A stretch of DNA of 64,000 nucleotides from Sulfurimonadaceae bacterium (GTDB lineage: Bacteria; Campylobacterota; Campylobacteria; Campylobacterales; Sulfurimonadaceae). The stretch spans positions 1 through 64,000 of the forward strand of contig JAQUHB010000012.1 in assembly GCA_028683835.1 (NCBI GenBank), in the 5' to 3' direction. Under the pieces are notes generated by a model. It saw only the letters and a list, made by a program, of their open reading frames with translations. It was not told the origin of the DNA and did not search any database. The translations under genes and the position numbers were made by a program. Positions 25,267 through 34,044 of this stretch are shown one piece after another. Position 1 is the first letter of the stretch, and each line of letters opens with the position of its first letter.

Positions 25267-26538
25267 ATGAAAATACATATTGATTTGGACTGCTTTTTTG
25301 TCTCTGCCCAGCGCACACTTGATCCTTCGCTTTTACATAAACCTGTCGCTGTAGGCGGACGAAGCGATACCCATATTTTCTCGAAGAGTTCACAAGATCA
25401 AGGGATCAATCTTACAAATTCAGGATCCTTCGTTTCAACTTTTTATCAGCAATATGACAAACGAGATGATGACCTTCAAAATTTCATTGATCCCGATGGC
25501 AAAGTCCGAGGAATACTCACAACTGCGAGTTATGAAGCCAGAAAATATGGCATTAAAACAGCAATGAGTATCAGCGAAGCGCTGCAACTCTGCCCGCATC
25601 TCATTATAAAATCACCCAATATGGCTTTGTATCAAGAGCTTTCTCATAAACTCCATCTCTTTTTACAAGAACGGATCCCGCTTGTCGAACAAGCAAGTAT
25701 TGATGAATTTTATGGAGATGTGAGCGGATGGATAGAAGATATTGATGTGCCGGAGTTTCTAGATTCTCTACGTCATGAGATACAAAAATCTCTCAATCTT
25801 CCCGTTTCCATCGGCGCGGCACATTCGAGATATATAGCAAAACTCGCAACAGGCGAAGCAAAACCTTTTGGATGTAAAACCGTCTATAAGTGGGATTTTG
25901 ATGACTTTATCAATCCCTTACAAGTAAGCAAGTTTTCCGGTATCGGAAAATCTATGATGGTAAAACTTCAAGATGCACAGATACTCACACTCGGAGAACT
26001 TCGTAAAAGACGCGGAACAATCGAATCTTGGGGGCCTTACGCCAAAGAGCTGTATAAACGTGTAAACGGCGAGATTGACACACCGATCAATCTCAAATCT
26101 CAGCGTAAATCTATAGGAATTTCCAGAACCTTTGATCTAGTTCATGAGAGAAGTGAACTTCGCCGCAGAGTGGTTATCCTCGCCCGTTATCTTCTCTTTG
26201 CTATCCAAAAGTTAAAGGTCATTCCCACAAGCTTTTCCCTTACCATCAGATATGAATATCAGCAAAAATCTCATATCAGTCTGACAAGAAGAAAAGAGTT
26301 TAGTGAAAAGGAGTTTAAAGATTTTTGTCTTGAAATGTTTTCTCAAGCGGACAATCAAAAACGCTTATATGTAAGCTATCTTGGAATCAATTCATCAGAG
26401 TTTACACATATCTCCAGACGTGAACTTTCACTGCTTGAAATGGATGATGATAATAAACTTCATGAGCTAACAAAACAGGCACAAAAAGTAAGAGAAAAAT
26501 ACGGGTTAGGTTCTTTGAAGTGGGGCAGTGAGATTTAA
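25267..26538 (+). CDS. Y-family DNA polymerase (DinB/UmuC type) with fingers insertion
   Basis: A 423-residue translesion polymerase. The catalytic aspartates are in HIDLDCFFVSAQ (residues 4-15), the steric and fingers region is TTASYEARKYGIKTAM, and the second carboxylate motif is QASIDEFYGDVSG. A thumb (FSGIGKSMMVKL) and a little-finger domain follow (SIGISRTF onward). Between VAVGGRS and GILTTASYEA there are about 48 extra residues absent from E. coli Pol IV. I start at the ATG at 25267; the frame is open 16 codons upstream only from a TTG. No ribosome site is obvious, suggesting low expression. It bypasses DNA lesions with low fidelity. Confidence 0.87.
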   Translation: MKIHIDLDCFFVSAQRTLDPSLLHKPVAVGGRSDTHIFSKSSQDQGINLTNSGSFVSTFYQQYDKRDDDLQNFIDPDGKVRGILTTASYEARKYGIKTAMSISEALQLCPHLIIKSPNMALYQELSHKLHLFLQERIPLVEQASIDEFYGDVSGWIEDIDVPEFLDSLRHEIQKSLNLPVSIGAAHSRYIAKLATGEAKPFGCKTVYKWDFDDFINPLQVSKFSGIGKSMMVKLQDAQILTLGELRKRRGTIESWGPYAKELYKRVNGEIDTPINLKSQRKSIGISRTFDLVHERSELRRRVVILARYLLFAIQKLKVIPTSFSLTIRYEYQQKSHISLTRRKEFSEKEFKDFCLEMFSQADNQKRLYVSYLGINSSEFTHISRRELSLLEMDDDNKLHELTKQAQKVREKYGLGSLKWGSEI

Positions 26539-26616
26539 AACAAAAGAGTACAAATTGAGTTATACAAGAGATAGACTGGCTCCACCCATAAGAGTGAATC
26601 CAAAAGTTTGAAAATA

Positions 26617-27615
26617 CTATACTAAAATAGCTCTTCTCTCACCCTTTTTAATCTCGCCGATGTGGTAGCTTCCCTCAGCTTTTGCAAGGACAGCATCGAC
26701 ATTTTCAGGACGCACGACGAGGATCATACCAACACCCATATTGAAGGCTCTAAACATCTCTTCGCGGGCTACGTGCTGACTTATGAGATCAAAAATAGGA
26801 AGCGTTCTAATACTGCTTTCTTTGACTTCAGCCATCAAATGCTCAGGCAATACACGAGGAAGATTTTCAACAATTCCCCCTCCTGTAATGTGCGCAAGTG
26901 CAATAATCTTATTTTTAAGTTTTTTAAATGTTTTTACATAGATATTTGTCGGTGTTAAAAGTGTTTCGATAAGCGATTTTCCATCAACCTCATCCTCAAA
27001 CTTCATACCCATTTTCTCTAGTAAGACTTTACGTGCCAATGAAAAACCATTTGAATGCAACCCTGAGCTTGGTAACGCGATAAGTTGATCGCCTTCACGT
27101 ACAAGTGCCACGCGATCCATCTCGCTTTTTTCAGCAACACCAACAGCGAAACCAGCAAGATCATAATCATCCGCGCTGTACATTCCCGGCATTTCAGCAG
27201 TTTCCCCACCGATAAGCGCACACTCAGCTTCAATACAGCCACTTGCGATTCCGCTAACCACGGCAGTTGCAACTTCAACTTCAAGTTTGCCCGTCGCATA
27301 ATAATCTAAAAAGAATGATGGAGTTCCAAAATTACAGATAAGGTCATTCACACACATCGCTACAAGATCGATCCCCACCGTGTTGTGCACACCCGAGTCA
27401 ATAGCAAGTTTGAGTTTTGTTCCAACACCGTCAGTTGCCGCAAGCATAACCGGCTCATCGTAGCCTTTAGGGAGTTCAAAAGCACCTGCGAATGAACCGA
27501 TTCCGCCTAAAACACCGGGGATTTTTGTAGATTTAACCAAAGGTTTAATGTTTTCAACAAAACTGTTTCCTGCATCAATATCGACACCAGCGTCTTTGTA
27601 GCTTATTTGACTCAT
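26617..27615 (-). CDS. purM: Phosphoribosylformylglycinamidine cyclo-ligase
   Basis: A 332-residue AIR synthetase of purine synthesis that closes the imidazole ring with ATP. Motifs: SYKDAGVDIDAGN at the start, GVGTKLKLA, then AMCVNDLICNFGTPSFFLDYYATG, GGETAEMPGMY, LPSSGLHSNGFSLAR and HITGGGIVENLPRVLP. The ATG at 27615 has AGGA 7 bases upstream; the frame is open 8 codons more without a ribosome site. From memory purM lies next to coaE-dapF in C. jejuni in this same divergent arrangement. Confidence 0.96.
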   Translation of the reverse strand: MSQISYKDAGVDIDAGNSFVENIKPLVKSTKIPGVLGGIGSFAGAFELPKGYDEPVMLAATDGVGTKLKLAIDSGVHNTVGIDLVAMCVNDLICNFGTPSFFLDYYATGKLEVEVATAVVSGIASGCIEAECALIGGETAEMPGMYSADDYDLAGFAVGVAEKSEMDRVALVREGDQLIALPSSGLHSNGFSLARKVLLEKMGMKFEDEVDGKSLIETLLTPTNIYVKTFKKLKNKIIALAHITGGGIVENLPRVLPEHLMAEVKESSIRTLPIFDLISQHVAREEMFRAFNMGVGMILVVRPENVDAVLAKAEGSYHIGEIKKGERRAILV

Positions 27616-27710
27616 AAATATTCCTGTGTGAAAGTTCAAGAGCCTGCACCCGAAGGCAATTTATATTTAAGGCTCTTTATTAAAGTTGTGCAATTATACC
27701 AAAGTGCTAT

Positions 27711-27899
27711 TTAGTTTTTGTTGATGTCACAATTTTTAGAAAACATACACAAAGGACAAACGTCGCAAACGCCTGCGAGAAGAGGGATCACACCCAGATA
27801 AAACCAACTATTTCCAGAACCCATAGCGTAGCCCACAAGCCCAGCACCTATGACTGTACGAAAAACTTTACAAAAAGATCTTATTTTATTGAGATTCAT
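27711..27899 (-). CDS. DUF2892 (YgaP-type) inner membrane protein
   Basis: 62 residues starting MNLNKIRSFCKVFRTVIGAG, with two short membrane segments around an N-S-W-F-Y-L-G turn and a CDVCPLC motif near residue 48. This fits the DUF2892 module also found fused to rhodanese in YgaP. An AAAAAGGAA site lies 7 bases before the ATG at 27899, and the 20 codons before it are not conserved in type. The paired cysteines suggest redox or sulfur chemistry but that is inference. Confidence 0.8.
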   Translation of the reverse strand: MNLNKIRSFCKVFRTVIGAGLVGYAMGSGNSWFYLGVIPLLAGVCDVCPLCMFSKNCDINKN

Positions 27900-28046
27900 T
27901 TCTGCTTCCTTTTTATGAAAATTATATCTATAATATTTTTTAGTTATAATAAGAGACAAGATTAATCCCTTTTTATAAGGGGAACTTTTTAATATTTTTT
28001 AAATCTAATCTGATACAATCGCAAAAACTTAAAAACAGGAACAATT

Positions 28047-28592
28047 TTGAAAGATTTTATCTATCCGGAAATGATGGTACATGTACCACTTTGTACACAT
28101 AAAGAGCCAGAAAATGTCCTTATTCTCAGCGATGATGCAATGAAACTTCAGCTCGAAATAGAGCGTCATGAAGATATGAAAGCTACGACTGTACCAGCGA
28201 CACTTGACGCTCTTCGCAACGTAAATGATGGCTCGTTTGAGGTCGTACTTTCAGAAGTTCCATGTGACGCGGCCGTTATCGCACATCTTGGACGGGTTTT
28301 GAGTGATGATGGTCTCGTTATGAGCGTTCATCCTTCACTTGATAATGTCAATGAAAACAAGATCATTATGGAGATCATGGCCAAATATTTCAAGATTATT
28401 ATGCCTTGTCGTCTTGAAGATGGCACGACTTTGTTACTTGCATCAAAAAGCTACCATCCGACAGCGGATGTAATCCTACAACGCGTAGATATGCTTGATG
28501 GTCTAAGCTTTTACAACTGTGATGTACATCCAGCATCTTTTGCTATGGGCAACTATATCCGCGAAGCATACCTTGGAGTCATCAAAAACTAA
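28047..28592 (+). CDS. speE: Truncated spermidine-synthase-like protein
   Basis: 181 residues, starting at a TTG with AGGA 6 bases upstream. The sequence corresponds to the middle and end of Helicobacter SpeE as I remember it: E-x-x-x-H-x-x-x-C-T before a VLILSDD strand, then a Rossmann core and a C-terminal YYN/FYNCDVH-AFA region. It lacks the N-terminal beta domain, and the usual glycine motif for decarboxylated SAM (G-G-G-D-G) is replaced by LSDDAMK. It overlaps coaE by 1 bp (stop TAA, start ATG), so translation is coupled. Whether it still makes spermidine is doubtful. Confidence 0.65.
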   Translation: MKDFIYPEMMVHVPLCTHKEPENVLILSDDAMKLQLEIERHEDMKATTVPATLDALRNVNDGSFEVVLSEVPCDAAVIAHLGRVLSDDGLVMSVHPSLDNVNENKIIMEIMAKYFKIIMPCRLEDGTTLLLASKSYHPTADVILQRVDMLDGLSFYNCDVHPASFAMGNYIREAYLGVIKN

Positions 28593-29185
28593 TGGCATTT
28601 AAGTACGCTATTGCTCTGACTGGTTCCATCGCAACGGGTAAAAGCACCGTCGCGTCGCTTTTGGCGTTAAATGGGATGCGTGTTATCGATGCGGACACGA
28701 TAAGCCACGAAATCTTAGAAGCCAATTCTGCTTGGGTCAAAGAGAACTTTGGCGAAGAGTTCGTAAAAAATGGTAAAGTCGATAGACCCTCACTTGGAAA
28801 ATTGATCTTTTCAGATCCAGAAGCAAAGAAAAAGCTTGAAAGTTTTTTACATCCACTCATCCGTCAAGAGATTGAGGCAAGAGCTGAGAAACAAGATAGT
28901 TTCAAATTTCCCTATCTCATCGATATTCCCCTCTTTTTTGAAAGTAAAGCGTACGATATCAAAGAGAGCGTTGTCGTTTATACTCCAAAAGAGTTGCAAC
29001 TAGAACGCTTTATGAAAAGAAATGGATTTAGCCAAGAGGAATCTTTAAAGCGCATCGCTTCACAGATGCCTATAGATGAAAAAAAAGAGAAAGCGACTTG
29101 GGTCATAGATAACTCAAAAAACCTCAAACACCTCCAACAAGAGGTTGAAAACTTTGTAACTACAATAAAGGAAAAATATCTATGA
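28592..29185 (+). CDS. coaE: Dephospho-CoA kinase
   Basis: A 197-residue P-loop kinase that adds the 3'-phosphate in the last step of coenzyme A synthesis. P-loop GSIATGKSTV at residues 11-20, then VIDADTISHEIL, LIDIPLFFES, and a lid with R-x-A-S-Q-M-P that is diagnostic of CoaE. It is tightly coupled with the speE-like gene before it (1-bp overlap) and with dapF after it (4-bp overlap). Confidence 0.95.
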   Translation: MAFKYAIALTGSIATGKSTVASLLALNGMRVIDADTISHEILEANSAWVKENFGEEFVKNGKVDRPSLGKLIFSDPEAKKKLESFLHPLIRQEIEARAEKQDSFKFPYLIDIPLFFESKAYDIKESVVVYTPKELQLERFMKRNGFSQEESLKRIASQMPIDEKKEKATWVIDNSKNLKHLQQEVENFVTTIKEKYL

Positions 29186-29928
29186 ATATAGCAAAATACA
29201 GTGCAAACGGAAATGATTTTGTACTTTTTCACAGCTTTATAAAAAAAGATCGCTCTTCATTGGCAAAAGAGATTTGCGACCGTCAAAGCGGTGTCGGAGC
29301 CGATGGTCTTATAGTCTTGGTTCCACACGATACTCATGATTTTGAATGGGAATTTTACAACTCTGATGGAAGTACGGCAGAGATGTGCGGCAACGGAAGC
29401 CGAGCGTGTGCTCACTATGCACTCTCTTATGGTCTGGCACCTGCGAATATGCATTTTTTGACACAAGCAGGAGTAATTGGCGCAGAGGTAAATGGAGGAC
29501 TGGTAAAAAGCGAACTCACTCCGCCAAAAATCTTGGACAAAGAGATAAATGAGGGTGGAAAATCTTGGTGGAAAATAGATACCGGTGTACCTCATCTCAT
29601 CACTTTTGACGCTGACTTTAATAATTTTGACATAGAAGAAGCAAGAGCACTCAGATACAAATACAATGCAAACGTGAATATTGCAATGATAAGTGAAAAT
29701 GGGTTACATGTAAGAACTTATGAACGCGGCGTAGAGGATGAAACACTTGCTTGTGGGACAGGAATGGCATCTGCATTTTATAGAGCATTTTGCCAAGAAA
29801 AACTCTCAAATGAGACAAAAGTATTTCCAAAAAGTGGCGATACCCTTTACCTTGGATTTTCAAACGAAACTATCACTTTTGCCGGTGAAGTCAAAGCGGT
29901 ATTTACAACCTCTTACGACTGTAACTAA
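29182..29928 (+). CDS. dapF: Diaminopimelate epimerase
   Basis: A 248-residue cofactor-free epimerase converting LL- to meso-diaminopimelate for peptidoglycan and lysine. The two active-site cysteines are in AEMCGNGSRACAHYA (about 71) and DETLACGTGMASAF (about 193). The N-terminus KYSANGNDFVLF is canonical. An ATGA overlap couples it with coaE. Convergent with the calcium exchanger gene 12 bp away. Contains a TTACATGTAA copy at 29704. Confidence 0.96.
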   Translation: MNIAKYSANGNDFVLFHSFIKKDRSSLAKEICDRQSGVGADGLIVLVPHDTHDFEWEFYNSDGSTAEMCGNGSRACAHYALSYGLAPANMHFLTQAGVIGAEVNGGLVKSELTPPKILDKEINEGGKSWWKIDTGVPHLITFDADFNNFDIEEARALRYKYNANVNIAMISENGLHVRTYERGVEDETLACGTGMASAFYRAFCQEKLSNETKVFPKSGDTLYLGFSNETITFAGEVKAVFTTSYDCN

Positions 29929-29940
29929 ACTTCCTCATCG

Positions 29941-31137
29941 CTAATAATAGATAGCGATGATTGTGAATGCACAAAAAAAGATCAAGTGCGAAATCCCCTC
30001 AAAATAGTTTGTCTCTCCATCATCCGTCGTTTTCCAAGCCAACATAATAGTAAAGATCAAAGCTCCAATCTCAAGTGGATTAAAATCCAATGTTAAGCGT
30101 ATATCGCTTATATACGCCAAAAATACGAGAACAGGAACTGTAAGCAAGATTGAAACTGTTGAAGCTCCCATGGCGATATTGACAACGCGCTGTATCTCAT
30201 CATTTTTTGCCGCTTTTATAGCTGTTGCTATCTCAGGAGCGACAGAGACTATGGCAATGATAAGACCAGAAATTCCCGCTGATATTCCATATTCTCGTGC
30301 AACTTTTATCCCCTCATTTGCAAACACTTCTGCACCAAGCGCGATAATCGCAATAAAAACAAAAAGGGAAAAGATTAATGCAATATTATTAAATTTTTCA
30401 AAAATATAATCATCATCATCTTCTTCGGCAACCTCTTTATTTTTTTTTGCCATTTTTCTTTTTAACCTGAAGATTCTACTTTTTGCAGTTTGCTTAAAAA
30501 AATGAGCATGAGTTTTTGTTTGAAATACCAAAATAGTCATATAAAAAAGGAAAAGTAAAACTGCAATAGCTTTAGAAGCACTTTCAATCGTTGTATTGGA
30601 ATGCGTCACGTGATTGAGTAAACCAGGAACTAAAAGTGCAATAGCTGCGACAAATAAAATAGTCGTATATGCGCTCGATGTTTCTTTATTGTGATTTTGT
30701 TCTGTAAACTTGAGTCCGCCCAAGAATACGGCAAGTCCAAGAAGAACGTTCAAATCCACAATCACCGCTGAAACGATACCCCCTTTGACAGTCTTGACAA
30801 CGTCAGGATTAGTATAAGCCTGCAGTAAAATAATATATAAAAGTATGATCTCAACAACAACGGCGCTCAAGGTGAGAACAAAGCTTCCATAAGGTTCTTG
30901 CAGCCTCTCTGAAAGTATCTCTGCAATCTCCGAAACACTCAGAGAAAGTGCACCGATTCCCACAGCCGCAAAAAATGTTGCAAGAAGATGTAAACCATTG
31001 TCGTGAAAATAAAATGCAGTTATGATAGATACAATCCCTACGACTATATCCCAATAATCCTCTATAAAATCTCTTACTCTACTATGATTATGATTGTGAC
31101 TACTACTATCGCCTTCAATACTCGTCGAAGAATCCAT
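29941..31137 (-). CDS. Sodium/calcium exchanger family (CaCA, ChaA/CAX type)
   Basis: A 398-residue membrane protein with about 10-11 segments arranged as two repeats. Each carries an acidic exchanger motif: ALSLSVSEIAEILSERL (about 65-81) and SVAPEIATAIKAAKND (about 305-320), the latter matching the second alpha repeat of CAX proteins. A His-rich start (SSSHNHNHS) and an acidic loop (EVAEEDDDDYIFEKF) may bind metal. It should swap Ca2+ (or Na+/K+) for H+. It sits in a cluster of ion-transport genes (mgtE remnant, mscS, corA). Specificity is inferred from family. Confidence 0.8.
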   Translation of the reverse strand: MDSSTSIEGDSSSHNHNHSRVRDFIEDYWDIVVGIVSIITAFYFHDNGLHLLATFFAAVGIGALSLSVSEIAEILSERLQEPYGSFVLTLSAVVVEIILLYIILLQAYTNPDVVKTVKGGIVSAVIVDLNVLLGLAVFLGGLKFTEQNHNKETSSAYTTILFVAAIALLVPGLLNHVTHSNTTIESASKAIAVLLFLFYMTILVFQTKTHAHFFKQTAKSRIFRLKRKMAKKNKEVAEEDDDDYIFEKFNNIALIFSLFVFIAIIALGAEVFANEGIKVAREYGISAGISGLIIAIVSVAPEIATAIKAAKNDEIQRVVNIAMGASTVSILLTVPVLVFLAYISDIRLTLDFNPLEIGALIFTIMLAWKTTDDGETNYFEGISHLIFFCAFTIIAIYY

Positions 31138-31145
31138 CCCTTTTC

Positions 31146-31823
31146 CTATAATAAAATAATACTAACAAGTCCAAAAAAACTAAAAAAACCTACAACATCA
31201 GTCACACTCGTCAACAGTACTGTACTGCCAATAGCCGGATCAATATCCATTTTTTGAAAGATCAACGGGATAACACTGCCAAAAAAACCTGCACTGATGA
31301 GATTGATAATCATCGAAAGTGCGATCACAACACCCAAAAGCGGTACATGAAACCAAAAATACGCAACTATCCCAATACCAAGTGCAAAAATAAATCCATT
31401 TGCCAAGGATATCACAATCTCTTTATAGATTGTCTTTCTTGCATCTGAGTCTTCGATATCTCTCAAAGCCATTTTACATACAGTAACAGTCAGTATTTTG
31501 AATTATCTTATCAAACATCCCAATAACAGAGGATGCAGCTACTACTGTAACAAGATTTATAGCAAGCCACATTGCCCTACTTTTACTAATCTCAAAAATA
31601 TCTTCATCCCGTTCAACATCATCGTCAACAACAGCAATGGCATTGAGATTATAGTTTGTCACTATCTTCTCTTACCTCTAAAAGCTGTTTTGCAATATCA
31701 TAAGGGTGCACGCCGCTTGCATTTTTTTCATATTGTTCTAACTCTAAAAGAATCAAATCTTTCAAAGAAACTAACTTTTCATTATCGACTTCCAAGGCAC
31801 CTTCCTTGGCAAAATGTTTCACT
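31146..31823 (-). pseudogene. mgtE: Decayed Mg2+ transporter mgtE
   Basis: Three out-of-frame or broken pieces in order on the minus strand match MgtE. 31649-31823 gives the N-terminal start (VSLKDLILLELEQY...GVHPYDIAKQLLEV), then a stop. 31474-31662 gives the end of the CBS region and the first membrane segment (NLNAIAVVDDD, RDEDIFEISKSRAMWLAINL, IGMFDKIIQ), then a frameshift and stop. 31146-31472 gives the last membrane part, from MALRDIEDSD to DIDPAIGSTVLLTSVTDVVGF. The conserved segment around MGGNAGTQ is deleted and most of the N-domain and CBS pair is missing. About 680 bp remain of a gene normally near 1350 bp. An intact corA nearby may have made it dispensable. Confidence 0.8.
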
Positions 31824-31907
31824 CAATATTTTAATTCGTGATTATAGCACTTATTCTATTAGCGCTCTTTAAACGAAGCTATTTAGCTTACTATTACCTA
31901 AACTCTG

Positions 31908-31913
31908 TATAAT
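31908..31913 (+). promoter_or_regulatory. -10 box for the MscS gene
   Basis: TATAAT in CTGTATAATCC about 45 bp before the ATG at 31959, with an AAAGGAG ribosome site between. No -35 is apparent. Confidence 0.45.
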
Positions 31914-31958
31914 CCAGTTTATCTACAGTAATATACAAAGTGCTTTAAAGGAGAAAAA

Positions 31959-32900
31959 ATGAATGTTGAAAGTACAATTGACAAAGCTGGAGTAACCACT
32001 GAATATGATTTTTACCATCTCTTACATGTAATCATAAAAACTCTTACAGAGCCCATGTTTTCGATTAACAATACCCAAATAAGTTTAGCTAAACTCTTTA
32101 CCGCACTTATGGTATTTATTCTGGCCTTTGTCATTGGCGGATTTTATAAAGTACAAATCAATAAAAGAGTCTCAAAAAAAGCAAACATCAGTTCATCCAC
32201 TCAAACCATTTTAGCGAATATGGGATATTACCTTATTATCGTTATCGCATTTTTTATTATGCTTAATATTCTTGGTATTAATCTCTCTTCACTCGCACTC
32301 GTAGCCGGCGCACTTTCTGTGGGTATTGGTTTCGGTTTACAAAACATTGTCTCCAACTTTGTTTCAGGACTTATACTAATGTTTGAGCGAAGCGTGAAGG
32401 TAGGTGATTTTGTAGAACTTTCAGACTCACTTCGCGGTCGTGTTCTTGATATCCGAATGCGCTCGACCATCATCAGCACAAATGCAAATATAAATGTCAT
32501 CGTTCCAAATCAGAGCTTCATCCAAAATAGTGTGATCAACTGGACGATGCATGATATGATAAAAAGATTTGAAATACCTTTTGGCGTGGCGTATGGCACA
32601 AAACCGCAAGTTGTGATAGATGTCATTATGGAAGCAGTCGAAAATAGCGGTTTTAGCGATATTTACAGAGATGACGAAAAAAAATCTAGAGTCGTCATGA
32701 CAAAAATGAATAACAGCAGTGTCGATTTTGAACTTTTTATCTGGGTCAAAGGTGATGAGATTTTAAGACCAAAAAGGACAATATCTCGATTTTTAATTCT
32801 CATTTATGATACTTTATACGAGAATGGCATCGAAATACCATTTCCGCAAATGGATCTACACATCAAAGAACAAAAGACAAAGCTTCCAACACAAGACTAA
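31959..32900 (+). CDS. MscS-family mechanosensitive channel
   Basis: A 313-residue small-conductance channel homologue: three membrane segments in the first 130 residues, with the pore helix ALSVGIGFGLQNIVSNFVSGLILMF in the Gly/Ala-rich MscS pattern. The beta domain (VKVGDFVELSDSLRGRVLDIRMRST and VIVPNQSFIQNSVINW) and the alpha/beta C-terminal domain follow. It releases solutes on hypo-osmotic shock. A good AAAGGAG site precedes the ATG. Its stop overlaps the convergent corA stop by 4 bp. Contains TTACATGTAA at 32022. Confidence 0.92.
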   Translation: MNVESTIDKAGVTTEYDFYHLLHVIIKTLTEPMFSINNTQISLAKLFTALMVFILAFVIGGFYKVQINKRVSKKANISSSTQTILANMGYYLIIVIAFFIMLNILGINLSSLALVAGALSVGIGFGLQNIVSNFVSGLILMFERSVKVGDFVELSDSLRGRVLDIRMRSTIISTNANINVIVPNQSFIQNSVINWTMHDMIKRFEIPFGVAYGTKPQVVIDVIMEAVENSGFSDIYRDDEKKSRVVMTKMNNSSVDFELFIWVKGDEILRPKRTISRFLILIYDTLYENGIEIPFPQMDLHIKEQKTKLPTQD

Positions 32901-33937
32901 AACCATTTTCTAAGTCGAAAATATCCTAACAATATAAAAGGAATAACCAGCATAAGAAGGTTTGAGTAGTCAAAAGCATTTTTTGACTCCAAAATTGTTT
33001 CATGCCGAAAGTTCATTCCAAAATATCCGGTTAAAAATGAGAGTGGAATAAAGATAGTCGAGATGATAGATAATGTTTTCATAATCTCATTCATGCGATT
33101 ACTCAATGTGGAAAGATAAATATCCAAAAAGCTCGATGCACTGTCGCGATACCCTTCGATAACATCGATGATGTTGATAATATGCTCATATGTATCTTTA
33201 AAATAAATGTAATACTGCTGACTGATATTTTCGGATTGTAAAATCGTATTGATCACTTCACGTGTCGGCCAAACAGATTTTTTGAGTTCTATAAGTGTGC
33301 GTTTGAGGTTATGAACCTTTTGAATACTCTCTTTTGTCGGTGAATAAAGTATCTCATCTTCAAGCAGTTCTATCTCTTCACCGATCTTTTCCAAAGCGAT
33401 AAAATACTGATCTACAAGATAATCGATAAGCGCAAAAAAGAGGTATTCATTACCCTCTTTTCTCATTCGTGAGTCTTTCTTTTCTATCCGTTTTTTGATG
33501 ACGTCAAAACGCTGAGGCGATTCATCTGCAAAACTGAGCAAAACATCATCTTTTAAGACTAAAGAGATTTGTGAAAACTTCAGACTACCTTCTGTATATT
33601 GCACATATTTCAGTATTGCAAAAAGATAATCTTCATACTCCTCGGCCATTGGTCGATGTGCGACGGAAAGAATATCTTCAACCGCAAGCGGGTGGATCTT
33701 AAAGAACTCACAGATCTGCGCTATCGCGTTTTGATCACTAATAGGTTCTACATGTAACCAAGTGGAAGCGACTAAATCTTTAGAATTATAGTCACTTTTA
33801 ACGCACTCAAAATCATTACATGTATGGATTATTACTTCATCTGTATTGTACCTTATGGTAGTAATTTGTGGATAACTGACACTGCGTGAGCCTGTATAAA
33901 TCGCGCTTCCCGGAGCGAGTCCGACTTTTTCTGTCAT
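32897..33937 (-). CDS. corA: CorA magnesium/cobalt channel
   Basis: A 346-residue protein with a large cytoplasmic alpha/beta and helical funnel domain and two C-terminal membrane segments. The pore signature GMN is at residues 307-309 in TGYFGMNF, followed by a short acidic/basic loop and the last membrane helix. It ends in a basic tail (RLRKWF). CorA is the usual constitutive Mg2+ uptake system. With mgtE broken next door it is probably the main Mg2+ route in this window. Convergent and overlapping with mscS. Confidence 0.94.
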   Translation of the reverse strand: MTEKVGLAPGSAIYTGSRSVSYPQITTIRYNTDEVIIHTCNDFECVKSDYNSKDLVASTWLHVEPISDQNAIAQICEFFKIHPLAVEDILSVAHRPMAEEYEDYLFAILKYVQYTEGSLKFSQISLVLKDDVLLSFADESPQRFDVIKKRIEKKDSRMRKEGNEYLFFALIDYLVDQYFIALEKIGEEIELLEDEILYSPTKESIQKVHNLKRTLIELKKSVWPTREVINTILQSENISQQYYIYFKDTYEHIINIIDVIEGYRDSASSFLDIYLSTLSNRMNEIMKTLSIISTIFIPLSFLTGYFGMNFRHETILESKNAFDYSNLLMLVIPFILLGYFRLRKWF

Positions 33938-33999
33938 ATTTTTTTCCGTAATTTTGAGCTAAAAAGATTGTAGCGAAGATGTTCTTAATATATAAAAAA

Positions 34000-34028
34000 C
34001 TTACATGTAAGTAAAAGCCTACATGTAA
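34000..34028. repeat. Inverted pair of TACATGTA palindromes between corA and prfA
   Basis: TTACATGTA (34001-34009) and TACATGTAA (34020-34028), a 9-bp inverted pair with a 10-base spacer, lying 15 bp after the prfA stop on the minus strand and upstream of corA. It can fold as a stem-loop and may terminate prfA transcription. Confidence 0.55.
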
Positions 34029-34044
34029 ATAAGTATTGAGAGTA

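Noticed and set aside
31498-31872. 124-codon plus-strand frame across the mgtE remnant
   Set aside because: It is antisense to recognisable MgtE fragments and has no signals of its own.
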